Shown in pieces: positions 45,099 through 54,394 of a stretch of DNA of 64,000 bases. Within the stretch, counting starts at the first letter, position 1; every line of letters starts with the position of its first letter. The stretch lies in the NCBI RefSeq assembly GCF_004768785.1, contig NZ_SRMQ01000010.1, positions 1-64,000 of the forward strand, given 5' to 3'. Below the pieces are notes generated by a model, which was not told the origin of the DNA, ran no database searches, and worked only from the letters and a program-made list of their open reading frames with translations. Source of the DNA: Caproiciproducens galactitolivorans (GTDB lineage Bacteria > Bacillota > Clostridia > Oscillospirales > Acutalibacteraceae). The translations under genes and the position numbers were made by a program.

Positions 45099-46925
45099 AT
45101 GACGATCAAATGTATGTATTATAGTAAAAAATTCGCAAATAAACCTAAAGGTTATGAAGTAGCCGAGGTACAAAAGAACCTTGCAAAAACAGATATTACT
45201 ATTGAAGAATTGGCAGAGGGTTTAAGCAACGGAGCAACATTCAAACCTGCTTTACTGGATGGAACAAAATCAAAGGACTGGATAAGCCAACAAATATTTG
45301 CTTTGGATTTTGACCACGATACAACAATTCAGGAGCAGTTAAATAGATGCTCTCAATTAAATATATACCCTTGCTTTGGTTATACTTCATTCAGCCATAC
45401 GGAGCAGGAACACCATTTCAGATTAGTATTTTGTACCGATACAGTTATAACTGATGTTGAAACAAGAAACAAATTACAGAATACTCTTATTTCTATATTT
45501 GATAAATCCGATAATGTAACAAAGGATTGTACTAGAATCTTCTTCGGTGGGAAGTCACTAATTTGTGATTCTTATAATAAAAGGATTAATGCACAGCAAA
45601 TTATTGATAAGTATTATAAGGAGTCCCCAACTTTGGGTTCTTCAATGGTTACGCCAAAACCATGTAAAAAAAAACTAGATTTATATTCTAATACAGAATC
45701 AAACGAGAATATGGCACTTAAAATTGAAGCAATTAGAGCATTAAATGTAGATGTAATGAAAGAGTTACTAAAAGGGGTACCTAATAAAGAAGATATATTA
45801 CCTTCTTCTATTAGGTACCCTTTTAAGCAAACATCATTTGAGAATGAGAAAGATTTGTATAAATATATTAATTCTATTGATTTATCGGAATATTTAGGTA
45901 TTGATGGATATGTAAATTGTATTCTACCAGAACATAAAGATGATTCACCTTCTGCACATATTTATACTACTGATGATGGAACACAAGTATATAAGTGTTT
46001 TGGCTGCAATAAGTGCTATACCATTATAGGAATTACAGAGAAGTTAGCACAATGCAAGAAAAGTCAAGCAATCGAATTTATAAAATCCGTTTATAATCTG
46101 AAACTTGAAAAGTCCGATTGGGTGAAACAACAACAGCAGATGTTAATTGACAATGCTAATTATCTTGATTCAGAAGAATTTGATTTACAGTTTCCAACAT
46201 TATCAAAATTAATTAGAACCCGTAAAGTACATATTCAAAAAATGTTATTGCACTTCACACAGTATGTAAATGATAATATGCAAAATATGGAAAGACCAAT
46301 TTTCTTTGATAGTTATAAGAATTTACTTAGCGTGTGTGGTATAAAAAGCAATATGAATACTTTAGCGCAGTCACTTACATTATTTGCTTTGCTCAATATA
46401 ATTGAAAAACTTCCAGCAGAAACGATTCCAGAAAAGGAATTGAATAAAGCAAAACATATTGCCGCTAAATATGGATTCAAGAAAATTACTAATTTTTATA
46501 GTTTTCCTGAATATGGAGTTTTGCAGTTTGAAAATAGTGAAGAAATTGCCAAAACATTAAAAGATAATCATATTTCACTTAAAGGACTTAGCAAAGAATA
46601 TGTGCTTCGGACTTTTGGAGAGGAAACAGCAAATAAGGTTTATCCTCAATACAAATTTGAGAATAAAAAAGGCACTTCTGAAAAGTCAGATAATGCCACT
46701 ATTGAATTAATAAACCAACTTTGTAATATCATCAATAGACAAGGATATTGCCTTGAATCTGATATTAGAGGGAAAGGACAAACAGAATTACAATGGAAAC
46801 GAAGTATTCAAGAGATACTTAATGTTGGTAAATTCAAAATGATTAGAGCAAATAAGTTAAATAAGCAAAAATACAATTTACCTGATGATATTGCAGGACA
46901 AAGTTCAGTGATTATAAATGCGTAA
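45099..46925 (+). CDS. Primase-polymerase-like replication protein with zinc finger
   Basis: A 608-residue protein. The N-terminal third has the order expected for an archaeo-eukaryotic-type primase (AEP): an acidic motif ALDFDHD near residue 70, a His-containing strand YTSFSHTEQEHHFRLVF near 95-110 and DCTRIFFGG near 145. Around residues 278-310 is a CHC2-type zinc motif (CILPEHKDDSPSAH ... KCFGCNKC). The C-terminal half has no Walker A helicase motif and ends in what may be a winged-helix region. It probably primes replication of the excised element. Satellites and plasmids often carry such proteins. No separate helicase is seen, so host or helper unwinding would be needed. Confidence 0.7.
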   Translation: MTIKCMYYSKKFANKPKGYEVAEVQKNLAKTDITIEELAEGLSNGATFKPALLDGTKSKDWISQQIFALDFDHDTTIQEQLNRCSQLNIYPCFGYTSFSHTEQEHHFRLVFCTDTVITDVETRNKLQNTLISIFDKSDNVTKDCTRIFFGGKSLICDSYNKRINAQQIIDKYYKESPTLGSSMVTPKPCKKKLDLYSNTESNENMALKIEAIRALNVDVMKELLKGVPNKEDILPSSIRYPFKQTSFENEKDLYKYINSIDLSEYLGIDGYVNCILPEHKDDSPSAHIYTTDDGTQVYKCFGCNKCYTIIGITEKLAQCKKSQAIEFIKSVYNLKLEKSDWVKQQQQMLIDNANYLDSEEFDLQFPTLSKLIRTRKVHIQKMLLHFTQYVNDNMQNMERPIFFDSYKNLLSVCGIKSNMNTLAQSLTLFALLNIIEKLPAETIPEKELNKAKHIAAKYGFKKITNFYSFPEYGVLQFENSEEIAKTLKDNHISLKGLSKEYVLRTFGEETANKVYPQYKFENKKGTSEKSDNATIELINQLCNIINRQGYCLESDIRGKGQTELQWKRSIQEILNVGKFKMIRANKLNKQKYNLPDDIAGQSSVIINA

Positions 46926-46928
46926 TGG

Positions 46929-46988
46929 AAAAAGGTGATAGTGATAGAAAGAAGGTATATAATCTTCTTTATTACTATCACCTTTTTT
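46929..46988 (+). terminator. Terminator after primase gene
   Basis: A perfect 14-bp outer stem AAAAAGGTGATAGT (46929-46942) with its complement at 46974-46987, plus an inner GAAG/CTTC pairing and a T-run. Confidence 0.8.
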
Positions 46989-47028
46989 CTGATATATGAA
47001 ATTCAAATTATGAAAGGAAGTATTTATT

Positions 47029-47268
47029 ATGAATAAAGAATTAAACAATGCTATTGAAAACAATGAAACCATATGTGAGGAAAATCATGCAGCCGTTGAA
47101 CATTGTGTTGCTTCGCTTGATAGCGAAATTAATAATATCAATGACGTTATTCGTGAAATGCAGTACATTCAAAAGAAAATGGAATGGAATAGAATCTGTG
47201 CTATTGAAGATAAGGTCGATAGGATAAATGATAAGCTAAATTTGATTCTTAAGAAATTAGGTGGTTAA
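47029..47268 (+). CDS. Small coiled-coil protein, unknown
   Basis: A 79-residue, acidic, helical protein with heptad-like repeats (SLDSEINNINDVIREMQYIQ and IEDKVDRINDKLNLILKKL). It has a good SD (AAAGGAAG) and lies 3 bp before the small terminase candidate, so the two are probably co-translated. It may be an assembly, packaging or anti-host factor; nothing in the sequence decides. Confidence 0.55.
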   Translation: MNKELNNAIENNETICEENHAAVEHCVASLDSEINNINDVIREMQYIQKKMEWNRICAIEDKVDRINDKLNLILKKLGG

Positions 47269-47271
47269 CAT

Positions 47272-47742
47272 ATGGCAAGGACAAAGCAATCTATTACAAA
47301 GAAAGATGGATATGGAGTAGGAAAAAGCACGTCGCAGGAAGTAAGTGTATTCAGCAAAATAAAAAGCATGGTAAAAACGGATACAAAATCATATTACATA
47401 ATTTGGCGATATGCTCCGCAACTATTACCTAACCAGAATCTAAAGACATTTGATGATCTGAAAAATAATTACAAGGTATTTACTGCCGGAGTAACAGAAA
47501 ACAATTGTGAGAATTGGCTTACAGAGGAAAATGTTCAAACGGCGGTTAAATGGCTTTTAAAGCGGCTTCATCAAAAGAAAATGATTGAACTTTACAATAT
47601 CTATTTTGACAGAGCAAAAGAGGATACAAACGCTTTCAAGGCATTTACGGACTTTTCAGAGAAATTCTTTGCAGATGGACAATCAAGTGAATTGCTTAAT
47701 ATTCTGCAAGGTGTATCTGATGAAGATTTAAACGAAGAATAA
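47272..47742 (+). CDS. terS: Terminase small subunit candidate
   Basis: A 156-residue protein with a basic N terminus, an all-helical middle (NWLTEENVQTAVKWLLKRLHQ) and an acidic C terminus (SDEDLNEE). The position just before the large terminase, the size and the acidic tail fit a small terminase, which recognises the pac or cos site of the element's own DNA. The sequence itself gives no decisive motif. Its distinct TerS would direct packaging of element rather than helper DNA. Confidence 0.55.
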   Translation: MARTKQSITKKDGYGVGKSTSQEVSVFSKIKSMVKTDTKSYYIIWRYAPQLLPNQNLKTFDDLKNNYKVFTAGVTENNCENWLTEENVQTAVKWLLKRLHQKKMIELYNIYFDRAKEDTNAFKAFTDFSEKFFADGQSSELLNILQGVSDEDLNEE

Positions 47743-47771
47743 TATATAGTTATATTATGTTTTAGGGGTTG

Positions 47772-47829
47772 TAGAGCGTGTTTTATCAGTGGGTAGTATA
47801 ATTTGCTACCTGCTTTTTTATGCGCTCTA
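47772..47829 (+). other. Nested inverted repeat between small and large terminase
   Basis: TAGAGCG (47772-47778) pairs with CGCTCTA (47823-47829). Inside, GGTAG pairs with CTACC, followed by a TTTTTT tract. It may be a weak terminator or a regulatory or packaging structure in an otherwise continuous late operon. Confidence 0.4.
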
Positions 47830-47864
47830 TAATCCTTATTTATTAATGTAGAAAGGGGGTTAAA

Positions 47865-49403
47865 ATGACAGTTCAGAGTAAACTCAAAAAGATTATAAGT
47901 AATCCAATACTTTACATACAGAATTTTATGAAGGTAGTAGATAAGAGCGGAAATGTAGTCAAATTTGAATTGAATCCTCAACAAAAATATCTGCTTGAAA
48001 ATATGGACAAATACAATATTGTACTCAAAAGCCGCCAGTTAGGTATTACAACTTTATCCTGTGCAAAGAGTATATATCTTGCCAGTACAAAGCCATATAC
48101 AACCTGTCTTTTAATGTCCTATTCAATTGAATCCGCTTCACAGATATTCGATAAATTAAAGGAATTATACTTCAATATGCCGGAAGCAATCAGAATACCA
48201 ATCATAGCCAATAATAAAAAAGAACTACGCTTCATTAATGGCAGCAAGGTGGTAGTTGCTACTTGCGGTAATAAAGATGTTGCCAGAGGTGCAACAATCC
48301 GTTATGCACACCTTTCAGAAGTGGCTTTTATGAAGGATACAGTTGAAAAACAGTTACTTGCTATTGAACAAGCATTAACTCCAAACGGTCAGATAATCCT
48401 TGAATCTACTGCAAACGGTATGAATTATTTTCAAAGCCTATGGAATAAGGCAGAACGCAAAGAAAATATGTATAAGCCGTTTTTCTTTAGTTGGATAAAT
48501 GACAAGATGATGTTTGCTACTGAATACAAGCAATTTTCAGATAGATATATTGAAATTCATGGAGTATTGCCGGATGAAACAGAACTTGACGATACAGAAA
48601 AGATTCTAAGGTCGCAAGGTGCTACTATTGAACAGTTAGTATGGAGAAGATTAAAGATTGCTAATAGTAGTCCCGAAGCATTTGCACAGGAATTTCCTGC
48701 TACTGCATTAGAAGCATTTGTAAGCACAGGCAGTAACATATTCAATTCAAAGATGATACATGAACGCTTGCAATATATTGGTGATATAAAACCAATTCAG
48801 AGTAAGCCGAAAGAATTGCCATTAAGTTTATGCCCGTGGTTAGGCAGAGAATTGACTATATGGGATACTCCCAAGATAGGACAGAAATATTACATAGGTG
48901 TAGATACTGGGGAAGGTATGTCACAAGATTATAGTGCTATTGAAGTCCTATCTGCTGATGGTATCCAAATGGCAGAATTCAAGAGTAATAAGATTAAGCC
49001 ATTCCAATTTGCGGAATTGGTAAATGATATAGGTATTTATTATAATCGTGCTTTATTAGTGGTGGAGAAAGCCAGCGCAGGTCATGTTGTTGTCGATAAA
49101 TTGAAGAATGAATATCATTACAGTAATATGTATAAATACGTTGAATATGATGCAAGGGGCATGAAAAAGAAAAAGGTTGGATTTGTAACGAATCCCAAAA
49201 CAAAACCGATTCTAGTTAATGACTTTGTAGAACTGTTTGAAACAAATCAGATAGTTATAAAGAGTAAAGACTTGCTATCAGAAATGAAAGTATTCCAATT
49301 TAAAGATGGTAAAATGGGTGCAATAATCGGACAGCATGACGATCTGTGTATGTCTATGGGGTTTGCTATTGTTGGAATGAAATCCGGCGTTAATTACATT
49401 TAG
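47865..49403 (+). CDS. terL: Terminase large subunit
   Basis: A 512-residue packaging motor. The ATPase domain has a Walker A-like VLKSRQLGITT (residues about 53-63) and a Walker B/catalytic region YAHLSEVAF near 146. The RNase H-like nuclease has GVDTGEGMSQDYSAIEVL near 345, a middle acidic motif LLVVEKASAG and a late GQHDDLCMSMGFAI near 490. All are as expected for an active enzyme. The SD is AAAGGGGG. The portal gene follows 13 bp later. Confidence 0.92.
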   Translation: MTVQSKLKKIISNPILYIQNFMKVVDKSGNVVKFELNPQQKYLLENMDKYNIVLKSRQLGITTLSCAKSIYLASTKPYTTCLLMSYSIESASQIFDKLKELYFNMPEAIRIPIIANNKKELRFINGSKVVVATCGNKDVARGATIRYAHLSEVAFMKDTVEKQLLAIEQALTPNGQIILESTANGMNYFQSLWNKAERKENMYKPFFFSWINDKMMFATEYKQFSDRYIEIHGVLPDETELDDTEKILRSQGATIEQLVWRRLKIANSSPEAFAQEFPATALEAFVSTGSNIFNSKMIHERLQYIGDIKPIQSKPKELPLSLCPWLGRELTIWDTPKIGQKYYIGVDTGEGMSQDYSAIEVLSADGIQMAEFKSNKIKPFQFAELVNDIGIYYNRALLVVEKASAGHVVVDKLKNEYHYSNMYKYVEYDARGMKKKKVGFVTNPKTKPILVNDFVELFETNQIVIKSKDLLSEMKVFQFKDGKMGAIIGQHDDLCMSMGFAIVGMKSGVNYI

Positions 49404-49416
49404 GAAGGGTGATAAA

Positions 49417-50664
49417 ATGGACAAGTTATGGTTTGAAAATGAAATATATAAAACCGAGCATATGAAAAGAATTAGTAATGTCCTTGATATAAAGCAGTAT
49501 CTTTTGAGGTTACATAAGGTGCTTCAAAGACCAGATTTTCAGTTTAAAGAGGAAACTTATAAAACCGCTAAAATAGTGCTGAATACATTGAAAACAATCA
49601 TTAATTTCCATGTAAGTTATGTGGTTGGTAATCCAGTAAGCATAACAGGTAAGCCGGAAATAGTAAAGAGATTCAATAGTATTTATAAGCAAGGAATTTA
49701 CACAAAGACAGATTATGAAATTGCAAAAGACCTCTTGACTTATGGTAATGCCTTTGAATATGTCTATCTTGACAATGGAATTATAAAATCTCACATTATA
49801 GCAAATGAAGATTCTTACCCTGTCTATGATGAACAGGAGAATTATATTTCGTTTGTTGAATACTGGGAAGATATGGAGAACGGTCATAAAAATTACATTG
49901 TCTATTATCCAGATCGTGTAGAAACATGGCAGGATGGTATTATAAAGGATACTGCCAAGAATCTAAGCGGCTTACCTATTCATTACATTGGTATGGAGAA
50001 ATCAGAATACAATTTCTTCGGTGACAGTCCGATTAATGATTTGATGCCTATTATGAATCAGATTGAAGAATTGCTTTCTAAACTTGATGATGCTATTACT
50101 ACATTAAGCATGAATCCGCTAGGGGTAAGCATGGGGCAAAGAATAACAGATTCAATCCCAAGAGATATTTGCGGTGCTACATTGAATCTGGAGGATGGTG
50201 GGGACTTCAAATATGTAACTGCAATGCTTGACTACAACAATATCAAATTGCTTTTAGATAGCCTTACACAACAGTTATATACGATTGCAGGAGTACCGAG
50301 TGCAGTAGTTGGACAAAGTAATGTATCTAATGTATCTGAAATATCATTGAAACTACTTTTCAGCCAGACAGATAATAAAGCAAAGCAAATGATTCAGGTG
50401 CTTAAAGAGGGTATGTATAAGCGTTTTGAATATTTCAGGAAGTTACTAGCCGTACAGGGCATTACTTTTTCTGATGAAGATATGCAGAGCGTTGATATAA
50501 CCTTTACAGTAAACAGACCAGTAGACACAAATAATATGATGAATGAATTAAAAACTCAACGTGATATGGGTGCTATCAGTATTCAAAGTATTATTGAACA
50601 GTCACCTTATACGGTGGATTCTGCTACTGAAATGCAGAGGTTGAAGGAAGAAAAACAAGTATGA
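49417..50664 (+). CDS. Portal protein (SPP1 gp6-like)
   Basis: A 415-residue portal protein. The segment INFHVSYVVGNPVSITGKPE, followed by ARDLLTYGNAFEYVYLD-like sequence, NDLMPIMNQIEELLSKLDDA and the C-terminal MNELKTQRDMGAISIQSIIEQSP, are typical of SPP1-type portals. It would form the dodecameric DNA gate at one capsid vertex and bind the adaptor. It is the last gene before attR. In the excised circle it would be followed by attP, int and the adaptor gene. The SD is GGAAGGG. Confidence 0.9.
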   Translation: MDKLWFENEIYKTEHMKRISNVLDIKQYLLRLHKVLQRPDFQFKEETYKTAKIVLNTLKTIINFHVSYVVGNPVSITGKPEIVKRFNSIYKQGIYTKTDYEIAKDLLTYGNAFEYVYLDNGIIKSHIIANEDSYPVYDEQENYISFVEYWEDMENGHKNYIVYYPDRVETWQDGIIKDTAKNLSGLPIHYIGMEKSEYNFFGDSPINDLMPIMNQIEELLSKLDDAITTLSMNPLGVSMGQRITDSIPRDICGATLNLEDGGDFKYVTAMLDYNNIKLLLDSLTQQLYTIAGVPSAVVGQSNVSNVSEISLKLLFSQTDNKAKQMIQVLKEGMYKRFEYFRKLLAVQGITFSDEDMQSVDITFTVNRPVDTNNMMNELKTQRDMGAISIQSIIEQSPYTVDSATEMQRLKEEKQV

Positions 50665-50683
50665 TAGCGATACTGTTGTTCAC

Positions 50684-50713
50684 TTGACAAAACGCTTCTT
50701 TTTGTGATAAACT
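50684..50713 (+). promoter_or_regulatory. Candidate promoter at right end of element
   Basis: TTGACA (50684-50689), 18-bp spacer and TAAACT (50708-50713), reading towards attR. In the integrated state it faces the displaced gap terminator; in the excised circle it would read across attP into int and the connector genes. The -10 is imperfect. Confidence 0.35.
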
Positions 50714-50743
50714 AAGGCAAAGTGTGAAAAAATGTTGTTGTTC

Positions 50744-50755
50744 TGTTATGACAAC
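50744..50755 (+). promoter_or_regulatory. Right copy of TGTTATGACAAC motif (candidate arm site)
   Basis: Identical to 35862-35873 and placed 91 bp inside attR. It is a candidate integrase arm-type or excisionase-binding site. Confidence 0.4.
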
Positions 50756-50797
50756 TGCACACTAATTTTAAGCAAAAAGCAAATAACAAAGTGACCG

Positions 50798-50823
50798 AAA
50801 AGCCGCATGAATGCTGGATTTTT
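50798..50823 (+). terminator. Hairpin at right end of element
   Basis: GCAT-GA-ATGC (50805-50814) is extended by CC/GG and AAA/TTT pairings, with a T-run. It is a plausible terminator for the portal transcript, about 130 bp after its stop. Confidence 0.45.
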
Positions 50824-50846
50824 CAATATTAAATTGTAAAATTCTT

Positions 50847-50923
50847 TACGACAATGAATGGGGTTACAGCAACAAGGTTCTCGACCTGATTAAGCACATG
50901 AACAAAGTTGACCACGAATAAGA
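50847..50923 (+). repeat. attR: 77-bp duplicate of gap 3' end
   Basis: Identical in all 77 bases to 35700-35776. It encodes the last 24 codons and stop of gap without the rest of the gene, and is directly followed by the original gap terminator. This is the right attachment site. Confidence 0.95.
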
Positions 50924-50934
50924 TTTGATTTTTC

Positions 50935-50967
50935 AGTCCCCGCGGTGCAAACCGCGGGGACTTTTTT
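50935..50967 (+). terminator. Original gap terminator, displaced by the element
   Basis: A perfect 12-bp stem AGTCCCCGCGGT (50935-50946), GCAA loop and its complement (50951-50962), then a T-run. It is 13 bp after the duplicated gap stop codon, where a gap terminator would lie in an uninterrupted locus. Confidence 0.9.
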
Positions 50968-51120
50968 ATACTCTCCCGGTACCACAAAAAGCGACATAAA
51001 GAGAATGGTATACTTAGAACAGCCCTGTTTGTTACAGGGTCAAAAGGTATGATTTTTATAACAAAATGACTAAAAATATAGAATCAACTCAATAAATATT
51101 ACAAATAAATCACCAAAGTA

Positions 51121-51148
51121 TTGCTATTTTGCAGATTTGTGATATGAT
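51121..51148 (+). promoter_or_regulatory. Candidate promoter of glycogen operon
   Basis: TTGCTA (51121-51126), 16-bp spacer and TATGAT (51143-51148), 42 bp before glgB. The region between the gap terminator and this promoter shows no other feature. Confidence 0.55.
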
Positions 51149-51190
51149 AAAATCATGACAAGGGAATTAAAACCAGGGGAGTTGTTTAAC

Positions 51191-53149
51191 ATGCAAATTA
51201 CTGCTGAATCCAATGACGGAAATCTGCCGCTTTATTTGTTTCACCAAGGCACGAACATAAAAGCATACGAGTTTATGGGCACACATAAGACTGTAGCAGA
51301 CGGAAAAGAATGCATGGTTTGCCGCGTATGGGCGCCGAATGCCGAAGCGGTTTCTGTTGTAGGCGATTTCAACGACTGGAAACCCGGGGTTTATCCCATG
51401 GAAAAAATCAGCGACGGCGTTTGGGAATGCTACCTTCCGTTTGTTATGGAGCAGTACCAGCCTTATAAATTCTGTGTGGAAAGCGCGGATGGAAAACAAA
51501 CCTTTAAAAGCGACCCCTATGCCTACCATTTTGAAACACGCCCGGGCAACGCTTCCAAGTATTACGACATAGAAGGCTATCCCTGGGGTGACAGCGCATG
51601 GATGAAGCATAAGGCTGCGAAAAAGCATTATAACCAGCCGGTTAATATTTACGAAATACACATGGGCTCCTGGCGCCGTTATTCGGACGGAAATACGTTT
51701 TCCTACGATAAGCTGGCTGACGAGCTGGTTCCCTATCTGAAGGAGATGGGGTACACGCACATTGAACTGATGCCGATTACCGAATATCCCTACGATGGTT
51801 CCTGGGGCTATCAGGTTACCGGATATTTTGCCCCAACTTCCCGTTACGGCGAACCAAAGCAATTCATGAGTTTTGTAGATAAACTCCACAGGGCGGGGAT
51901 CGGCGTGATTATGGACTGGGTTCCGGCGCATTTCCCGAAGGATGAATCCGGCCTTGCCCGCTTCGATGGCACGCCCTGCTACGAATATTCCGACCCCCGT
52001 AAGGGCGAGCATAAGGAATGGGGCACGCTGGTTTTCGACTTCGGCCGCAACGAGGTAATCAGCTTTCTGGTCTCCAGCGCGGTTTTCTGGCTGGAGAAAT
52101 ATCATATCGACGGGATCCGCGTTGACGCGGTCGCTTCCATGCTCTACCTGGATTACAGCCGCAAGGACGGCGAATGGATCCCGAATAAAAACGGTGGAAA
52201 AGAAAATTTGGAAGCGGTTGCTTTCCTGCAAAAGCTGAACGAATCCGTGTTCGAGCTTTTCCCGGACGTTATGATGATTGCGGAGGAGTCCACCTCGTGG
52301 CCAATGGTTTCCAAACCGACCTACTGCGGCGGGCTGGGCTTTAATTATAAATGGAATATGGGCTGGATGAACGATATGCTCCATTATATGTCACTTGACC
52401 CGATATACCGTCCATTCAACCACGATAATGTAACGTTTTCCTTTTTCTATGCCTTTTCGGAAAACTTCATTTTACCGATTTCGCACGACGAGGTCGTATA
52501 CGGGAAGCGTTCGTTGCTGAATAAGATGCCGGGGGATGAGGATCAAAAATACGCAGGCGTGCGCGCTTTCATGTGTTATATGATGGCACATCCCGGAAAA
52601 AAGCTGATTTTCATGGGCACCGAATTCGGGCAGTGGAACGAATGGAATTATCAAACAGAGCTGGACTGGGGGCTTTTAAATGAAGAAAAACATCGGCAAT
52701 TACAGTATTTTGTGAAAACGCTGAATCGTTTTTATCTGAATACTGCCCCCTTGTGGGAAGTTGATTTTACGTGGGAAGGATTTTCCTGGATTTCCAATGA
52801 TGATTACACACAGAGCGTAATCGCCTTCCGCCGGATGGATGCAAGCGGGCATGAAATCATCGCCGTTTGTAATTTTCTCCCTGTTAAGCGTGAACACTAT
52901 TCTATTGGGGTACCGTTTGAGGGGACTTATGCGGAAATTTTTTCTTCGGACCGTGCCGAATTTGGGGGGAGCGGGATTACCAACGGGGACGGAATTCATA
53001 CCGATCGAAAGGCAATGCATGGTTTTCAGCAGTCGGTTGAATTGACCTTGCCGCCGCTGTCCGTCCTTTTTTTGAAATGTAAAAGGCGAAAAGCAAAAAA
53101 GACTGCCAAAACTACTGTGCTCAAGGAGAAATCCAAGAAGAGCAAGTGA
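51191..53149 (+). CDS. glgB: 1,4-alpha-glucan branching enzyme
   Basis: A 652-residue GH13 branching enzyme. An N-terminal CBM48 domain ([20 protein letters not shown]) precedes the catalytic barrel, with the nucleophile Asp in [12 protein letters not shown], the acid/base Glu in [11 protein letters not shown] and the transition-state Asp in [11 protein letters not shown]. It adds alpha-1,6 branches to glycogen. ATG 51191 follows AGGGGAG; an ATG at 51155 lies very close to the promoter. The lysine-rich C-terminal tail is not part of the enzyme fold. It leads the glgB-C-D-A operon. Confidence 0.93.
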   Translation: MQITAESNDGNLPLYLFHQGTNIKAYEFMGTHKTVADGKECMVCRVWAPNAEAVSVVGDFNDWKPGVYPMEKISDGVWECYLPFVMEQYQPYKFCVESADGKQTFKSDPYAYHFETRPGNASKYYDIEGYPWGDSAWMKHKAAKKHYNQPVNIYEIHMGSWRRYSDGNTFSYDKLADELVPYLKEMGYTHIELMPITEYPYDGSWGYQVTGYFAPTSRYGEPKQFMSFVDKLHRAGIGVIMDWVPAHFPKDESGLARFDGTPCYEYSDPRKGEHKEWGTLVFDFGRNEVISFLVSSAVFWLEKYHIDGIRVDAVASMLYLDYSRKDGEWIPNKNGGKENLEAVAFLQKLNESVFELFPDVMMIAEESTSWPMVSKPTYCGGLGFNYKWNMGWMNDMLHYMSLDPIYRPFNHDNVTFSFFYAFSENFILPISHDEVVYGKRSLLNKMPGDEDQKYAGVRAFMCYMMAHPGKKLIFMGTEFGQWNEWNYQTELDWGLLNEEKHRQLQYFVKTLNRFYLNTAPLWEVDFTWEGFSWISNDDYTQSVIAFRRMDASGHEIIAVCNFLPVKREHYSIGVPFEGTYAEIFSSDRAEFGGSGITNGDGIHTDRKAMHGFQQSVELTLPPLSVLFLKCKRRKAKKTAKTTVLKEKSKKSK

Positions 53150-53170
53150 ATTACTAGGGAGGGTATTAAA

Positions 53171-54394
53171 ATGTTGCCAAGACAAGAGGTAGTTGCCATG
53201 CTGCTGGCAGGGGGTCAGGGAAGCCGTTTGGGCGTCCTGACTAAGAATCTGGCGAAACCGGCAGTACCCTACGGAGGGAAATATCGCATTATTGATTTCG
53301 CGCTTTCCAACTGCGTGAATTCCGGAATTGAAACGGTCGGTGTGCTGACGCAATACCAGCCGCTTGTTCTGAATGAATATATCGGAAGCGGACAGCCGTG
53401 GGACTTGGATAGTATGAATGCGGGGGTGCGCGTGCTGCCGCCCTATCAGCGCAGCCGCAAATCCGACTGGTACAAAGGCACGGCGAATGCAATCTATCAG
53501 AATATCCAATACATTGAACGGTATAATCCGGAATATGTCGTCGTGCTTTCCGGTGATCATATTTACAAAATGGATTACTCCAAGATGCTTGCCTACCATA
53601 AGGAAAAGGGGGCCGACTGCACGATTGCGGTGTTCGAGGTTCCGCTGGACGAGGCTTCCCGCTTCGGAATTCTGAACACGAACCCGGATGGCTCCATCTA
53701 TCAGTTTGACGAGAAGCCGAAGGTTCCAAAAAGCAACCAGGCTTCCATGGGGATTTATGTGTTTACGTGGAGCAAGCTTCGCAAGTACCTGGAAATGGAC
53801 GAAGCGAACCCGAAATCCTCTAATGATTTCGGAAAAGACGTCCTTCCCGCTATGCTCAAGGCGGGGGAGCGCATGTTTGCCTACCGTTTTGAGGGCTACT
53901 GGAAGGATGTAGGGACCATTGACAGCCTTTGGGAATCCAATATGGATTTGCTGAACCCCAATGTCCCCTTGGATTTGAACGAAGGCGACTGGAAAATTTA
54001 TTCCCGCAACCCGGTTATGCCGCCGCACTACATAGCAAGCGGCGCCAAGGTGCAGAATTCTCTCGTTGCAGAGGGCTGCAATGTATACGGGGAAATTGAT
54101 TTCGCTGTATTGTTCGCCGGTGTTACGATTGCGCCGGGCGCGGTTGTGAAGGATTCCATTATTATGCCGGGCTCCCGCGTGGAGGAAGGCGCGGTCGTAC
54201 AGTATGCCATCGTGTCGGAAAACACGGTGATCGGAAAGGGGGCGGTTGTCGGCGCGCGCCCTGAGGATATTGCCAATAAGGACGAGTGGGGCGTTACTGT
54301 GATTGGGGACGGCTGCAACATTGCTCCCGGCGCCGTCATTCCGCCGAAAGCAATGATAGACGCGGAAACACTAGCAGAGGAGGCGGCGAAATAA
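53171..54394 (+). CDS. glgC: Glucose-1-phosphate adenylyltransferase, catalytic subunit
   Basis: A 407-residue ADP-glucose pyrophosphorylase with the nucleotide-binding [14 protein letters not shown], the conserved [16 protein letters not shown] and the catalytic Asp in [10 protein letters not shown]. The C-terminal left-handed beta-helix carries hexapeptide repeats. It makes ADP-glucose from ATP and glucose-1-phosphate. The stop overlaps the glgD start by one base (TAATG), so the two subunits are probably made in step. The SD is AGGGAGGG. Confidence 0.93.
   Translation: MLPRQEVVAMLLAGGQGSRLGVLTKNLAKPAVPYGGKYRIIDFALSNCVNSGIETVGVLTQYQPLVLNEYIGSGQPWDLDSMNAGVRVLPPYQRSRKSDWYKGTANAIYQNIQYIERYNPEYVVVLSGDHIYKMDYSKMLAYHKEKGADCTIAVFEVPLDEASRFGILNTNPDGSIYQFDEKPKVPKSNQASMGIYVFTWSKLRKYLEMDEANPKSSNDFGKDVLPAMLKAGERMFAYRFEGYWKDVGTIDSLWESNMDLLNPNVPLDLNEGDWKIYSRNPVMPPHYIASGAKVQNSLVAEGCNVYGEIDFAVLFAGVTIAPGAVVKDSIIMPGSRVEEGAVVQYAIVSENTVIGKGAVVGARPEDIANKDEWGVTVIGDGCNIAPGAVIPPKAMIDAETLAEEAAK

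Noticed and set aside
50847-50923. Truncated second gap gene
   Set aside because: It is an exact 77-bp copy of the gap 3' end at the element boundary, i.e. attR, with no start or further homology.
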